A DNA stretch of 64,000 nt from the NCBI GenBank assembly GCA_028583605.1, contig CM053326.1, positions 19,673,036 to 19,737,035 of the forward strand, in the 5' to 3' direction. Under the pieces are notes generated by a model. That model had not been told where the DNA came from and did no database searches. It worked only from the letters and a program-made list of their open reading frames with translations. Numbering within the stretch: position 1 is the stretch's first letter; the number at the start of each line of letters is the position of its first letter. This document shows positions 60,471 to 64,000 of this stretch, piece by piece. Origin of the DNA: Dastarcus helophoroides. Taxonomy: Eukaryota; Arthropoda; Insecta; Coleoptera; Bothrideridae. Made by a program: the position numbers and the translations under genes.

Positions 60471-63400
60471 TTCTGACTTCAAAAATTTCGATTCTTTTGA
60501 GGATTGCTACCTTTTATTTAAAATTTTAAGTTGTTTTCAAAGTTTTTTGAAAATTTCGATCTTGAATATATCGACTTTTTTTTGAAAATTTCGACCTCGA
60601 ACATTTCAACTTTTTTTTTAAATTTCCACCTTTTTTCAAAATGGACTTTCAAAATACCGATTTTTTTAAAAATATTTTGACTATCTCGAAGTTTCGACTT
60701 TTTTCGAGAATTTCGAGCTTTTTTTCGAGAATTTCGAGCTTATTTTCGAGAATTTCGAGCTTCCTTGAAAATTTCAACTCCTTTTCAAAATGCCGATTTT
60801 TGAATATTCGACTTAATCTCGAAGTTTTGATTTTTTTTTTTAATTTTCATTTTCGTATTTTTCGACTTAGTTTTCAAAATTTTATTCTTTTCATTAAAAT
60901 CGCCCCCATTTTTTTTTTCAATTTTGAATTGCAAATTTTGACTTTTTTGAAAATTTTGATTTTAAATTTTTTGAAAATTTTGGTTTTGAAAAGATTCACT
61001 TTAAATTTTGGGTTTTTTCAAGATGTTTACTTTTTCTTAACATTTTTGAAAAATTTGAGTTTCGAATTTTTATTGGAAATTTCGGCTCTCTTTTTGAATA
61101 GTTCGACTTATGTGGGAAAGTTCGATTTATAGATTTTGCATTTTTTTACAAATTTCCATTTTTTCCAAATTTTGAAAATCTCGATTTTTTTTTCAAAATT
61201 TCAGCTTTTCTAGAAATTTTGGTTTTGTGTTAATTTAGACCTATTTTGAAAAATTCAAGTTTTTTTTCCTCAGTTTCGGCTTTTTTGAAAATTTAGACTT
61301 TTTCTGAGAATTTCGAGTTCTGATAGAAAATTTTAAGCGTTTCTCAACATTTCTTCAACTTTGTTTCAAAATGTTTCCAATTCGATCATGTTCAAATATA
61401 CATATTTTTAAAACTTCGATTCATTCCAAAATGTCCACTTTCTTTTTTAAATTTGGTCCTTGTTCAAAATTTATTAATCTTTCAAAAACTTAATTTTTTT
61501 TCCAAAATTTTGAATTTTTTTTTTAAATTTTGGTTTTTTTCTCGAACTGTAGACTTTTATGTAAATTTTACTTTTATTTGCCAAGATATTTGAAAATCTT
61601 GACGTTTTGAAAAGTTGGTTTTGTTCAAAGTTTAGACCTTTTTGAAATGTTCGAACTTTTTTAGAATTTTAACTTTTTTTAAAAATTTCGACTTTTATCA
61701 TCAAAATTTCGACTTTTCTCGTTTGTTCAAAATTTTGAAGGTTTTGATAAAAGTCATAATTTCAACCCTTTTCAAAATTCTGATTTAAAAAATTTCGACA
61801 CTTGAGAATTTTTCCTTTTTATTCAAAATTTCGAGTTTTCTTTAAATTTTTTTGAAAATTTTGATCTTTTAAATATTTTAATTTTTTTTTTTAGAAAATT
61901 TCGATCTTTTGAATTACTCGACTTGTTTGAAAATATCTTTCCGGAATATTGATTTTTTTGAAAAATTTCGCGTTTTTTTTTGTTTTAATATTTTTTTGAA
62001 AATTCCGACCCTTTTTCAAAATTCCAATTGTTTTATTTTTCGAATATTTGACTTATCTCGAAATTATGATTTTTTTGGAACATTTTCAAGATTACTACTT
62101 TTTCTTAAGATTTTTATATTTTGAAAATGACGATATTTTGTTTCTTAGAATTTGAACTTTTTTAAAAAAAATTTGACATTTCACCTACAAAATTTCGACC
62201 TTTGTTGCTCAAAATTTTGACGAAATTTTGAAATGTCGACTTTTAATCAAAATTTCAACCTTTTTTTGACAATTTGACTTAAAAAATTTCGACACGAGAA
62301 TTTTTACCTTTTATTTAAAATTTTGAGTTTTTAAATGTTTTTGAAAATTCCGATCTCTTGAATATTTCGACTTTTTTTTTGGAAATTTGTTTTCTTCAAA
62401 ATACTGACTTTCTTAATATTTTGATATATCTCGAAGTTTTGATTTTTGGAAAATTTTCGACTTTTTTTGAGAATTTAAACCTTTTTAAAAATTCCGATTG
62501 CTTTTTTTTTCGAATATATAACTATCTCGAAATTTTAATTTTTTTGGAAAATTTTTCAAGAATTCTTCTTTTTCTTAAGATTTTTACATTTTGAAATTGA
62601 GGATATTTTTGAAAAATCTTACTTTGGAATTTTATTGGAAGTTACGACTTTTTTTGAATTTTCGACTTATTTGGAAAATTTCGATTTTTTTTTCAAAATG
62701 GAAATTTCAGGAAATTTTGACTTCTGTGTTAATTTGGACTTTTTTTGATATTCTACTTTTTTTTTCTCAATTTTGACTTTATTGAAAATTTTCGACTTAT
62801 TTGGAAAATTTCGAATTACAGATTTTGTAATTTTTCAAAATTTCCACTTTTTCCACCTTTTTTCTTTGAAAATTTCGACCTTTTTTTCAAAATTGAAATT
62901 TTTGGAAATTTTGATTGACTTTTCTTAATAAGTTCTAGTTTTTTTTCTCAATTTTGACTATTGAAAATTTAGACTTTTTTCAAAAAATTTGGAGTTCTGA
63001 CAAAAAATTTTAAGCGTTTCTCAAAATTTCAACTTTGTTTCAAAATTATGATTGATTATGTTCAAATATATTTTTAAAATTCTGTCAGAATTTCCACTTT
63101 TTTTTGGAAAATTTGGATCTTATTCAAAATTTTAATTGTTTTTCGAAAATTTGATTTTTGCCAAAATTTTGAATTTTTTTAATTTAGAATTTTTTCTCGA
63201 ACTATAATAGACTTTAATGTACATTTTACTTTTATTTGACAAATTCGACTCTTATTTGAAAATTTTGACGTTCTGAAAAGTTGAATTTTCTTAAAATTTC
63301 GACTTTTTTGAAATTATCGATGTTTTTTCAGAATTTCCAATTTTTTTTTAAATTTGGACCCTTTATCATCTAAATTTCGACTTTTTTCGAAAAGTTCCAC

Positions 63401-64000
63401 TATGTTTAAAATTTTCTTGAAATTTTGACTTTTTTCGAAATTTCAACCTTTTTGAAAATCCTAACACTTGAGAATTTTTACCTTTTATTGAAATTTTTTG
63501 AAAATTTCGATCTCTTGAATATTAATTTTTTTGAACATTTTCATCTTTTTGAAAATTTCTTCTCTTCAAAATATCGATTTTTTTTAATATCTTGGACTTA
63601 TCTCGAAGTTTTGATATTTTTGAAAAATTTCGTTGTTTAAAATTTTCACGTTTTTTTTGAAAATTTGACTTTTTTCGAAATTTCAACCTTTTTGAAAATC
63701 CTAACACATTTGAGAATTTTCACCTTTTATTGAAAATTTCGAAATTTCTTTAAAATTTTTTGAAAATTTCGATCTCTTGAATATTTCAACTTTTTTTTTG
63801 AAAGTTTCGACCTCTTGAATATTTCGACATTTTTTTGAACATTTTCATCTTTTTGAAAATTTCTTCTCTTCAAAATATCGATTTTTTTAATATCTCGGAT
63901 TTATCTCGAAGTTTTGATATTTTTGAAAAATTTCGTTGTTTAAAATTTTCACGTTTTCTTGAAATTTTGACTTTTTTCGAAATTTCAACCTTTTTTGAAA
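60470..64000. repeat. 3.5-kb TTTTTTGAAAATTTCGAC array in kibra intron 1
   Basis: The longest array, pyrimidine-rich on the plus strand, reaching the window edge. Units of 17-25 bp vary around TTTTTTGAAAATTTCGACCT. Near the end a higher-order repeat of about 304 bp is clear: TTTTGAACATTTTCATCTTT at about 63530 recurs at about 63834 with the same following sequence through TCTCGAAGTTTTGATATTTT. Looser versions of that block occur near 60640, 61930 and 62390. Long Phe-rich frames here are array translations. Confidence 0.9.

Noticed and set aside
60641..61132. 163-residue Phe-rich ORF
   Set aside because: Direct translation of the TTTTTTGAAAATTTCGAC array; the same composition appears in every frame of the array.

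Overview
The window is nuclear DNA of an animal, most likely an insect and possibly a beetle. This rests on AT-rich intergenic DNA, many short spliceosomal introns (several of only 49-54 bp), insect-like orthologues and dense DNA transposons. Species is an inference; no rRNA, tRNA or mitochondrial marker was seen. I assembled exons by hand from GT/AG sites, reading phase and remembered protein families; every listed multi-exon CDS except the first tetraspanin and the window-edge genes closes in frame.

Gene order: 1-2773 (+) C-terminal half of exportin-5; 6113-8398 (+) RBM28-like nucleolar RRM protein; 9408-11060 (+) TMEM272-like four-pass protein with PPxY motifs; 12625-14274 (-) tetraspanin lacking its first exon; 16644-17519 (-) intronless carnitine/acylcarnitine carrier; 20284-22901 (-) THAP/P-element-type transposase; 23702-27149 (+) TDRD3; 32252-35397 (-) short ZFC3H1/Red1-like zinc-finger protein; 39585-43696 (+) second tetraspanin; 44108-45545 (-) Nup37; 46748-50083 (+) Nup58, head-to-head with Nup37; 50576-55427 (-) FAM114A; 59090 onward (+) first coding exon of kibra. 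Several products act in nuclear transport or RNA biology (exportin-5, Nup37, Nup58, RBM28, TDRD3, ZFC3H1), but nothing shows that their proximity matters.

The gaps are filled by nested mobile DNA. A MITE family with termini CATATATGTAATACTTCTAT and 8-bp target duplications is present four times (3764-5916, 3956-4263, 8756-9015, and from 29057). One copy is split by a 2.6-kb hAT-like element (29148-31730) with a clear 8-bp duplication. A ~0.4-kb dispersed repeat occurs at 36147-36544 and again at 27317-29040, where a 1.35-kb palindromic TA-flanked element splits it. A second giant palindrome (51611-52910) lies in a FAM114A intron.

The most unusual feature is a short degenerate motif, about GTCGAAATTTCGAGAAAAAA with an 18-22 bp period, that forms long purine/pyrimidine-skewed arrays throughout the window (15.5-16.6, 29.5-31.2, 53.2-53.9, 57.6-58.5 and 60.5-64 kb, plus smaller patches). 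One array is carried inside the hAT-like element, which suggests how such arrays could move.
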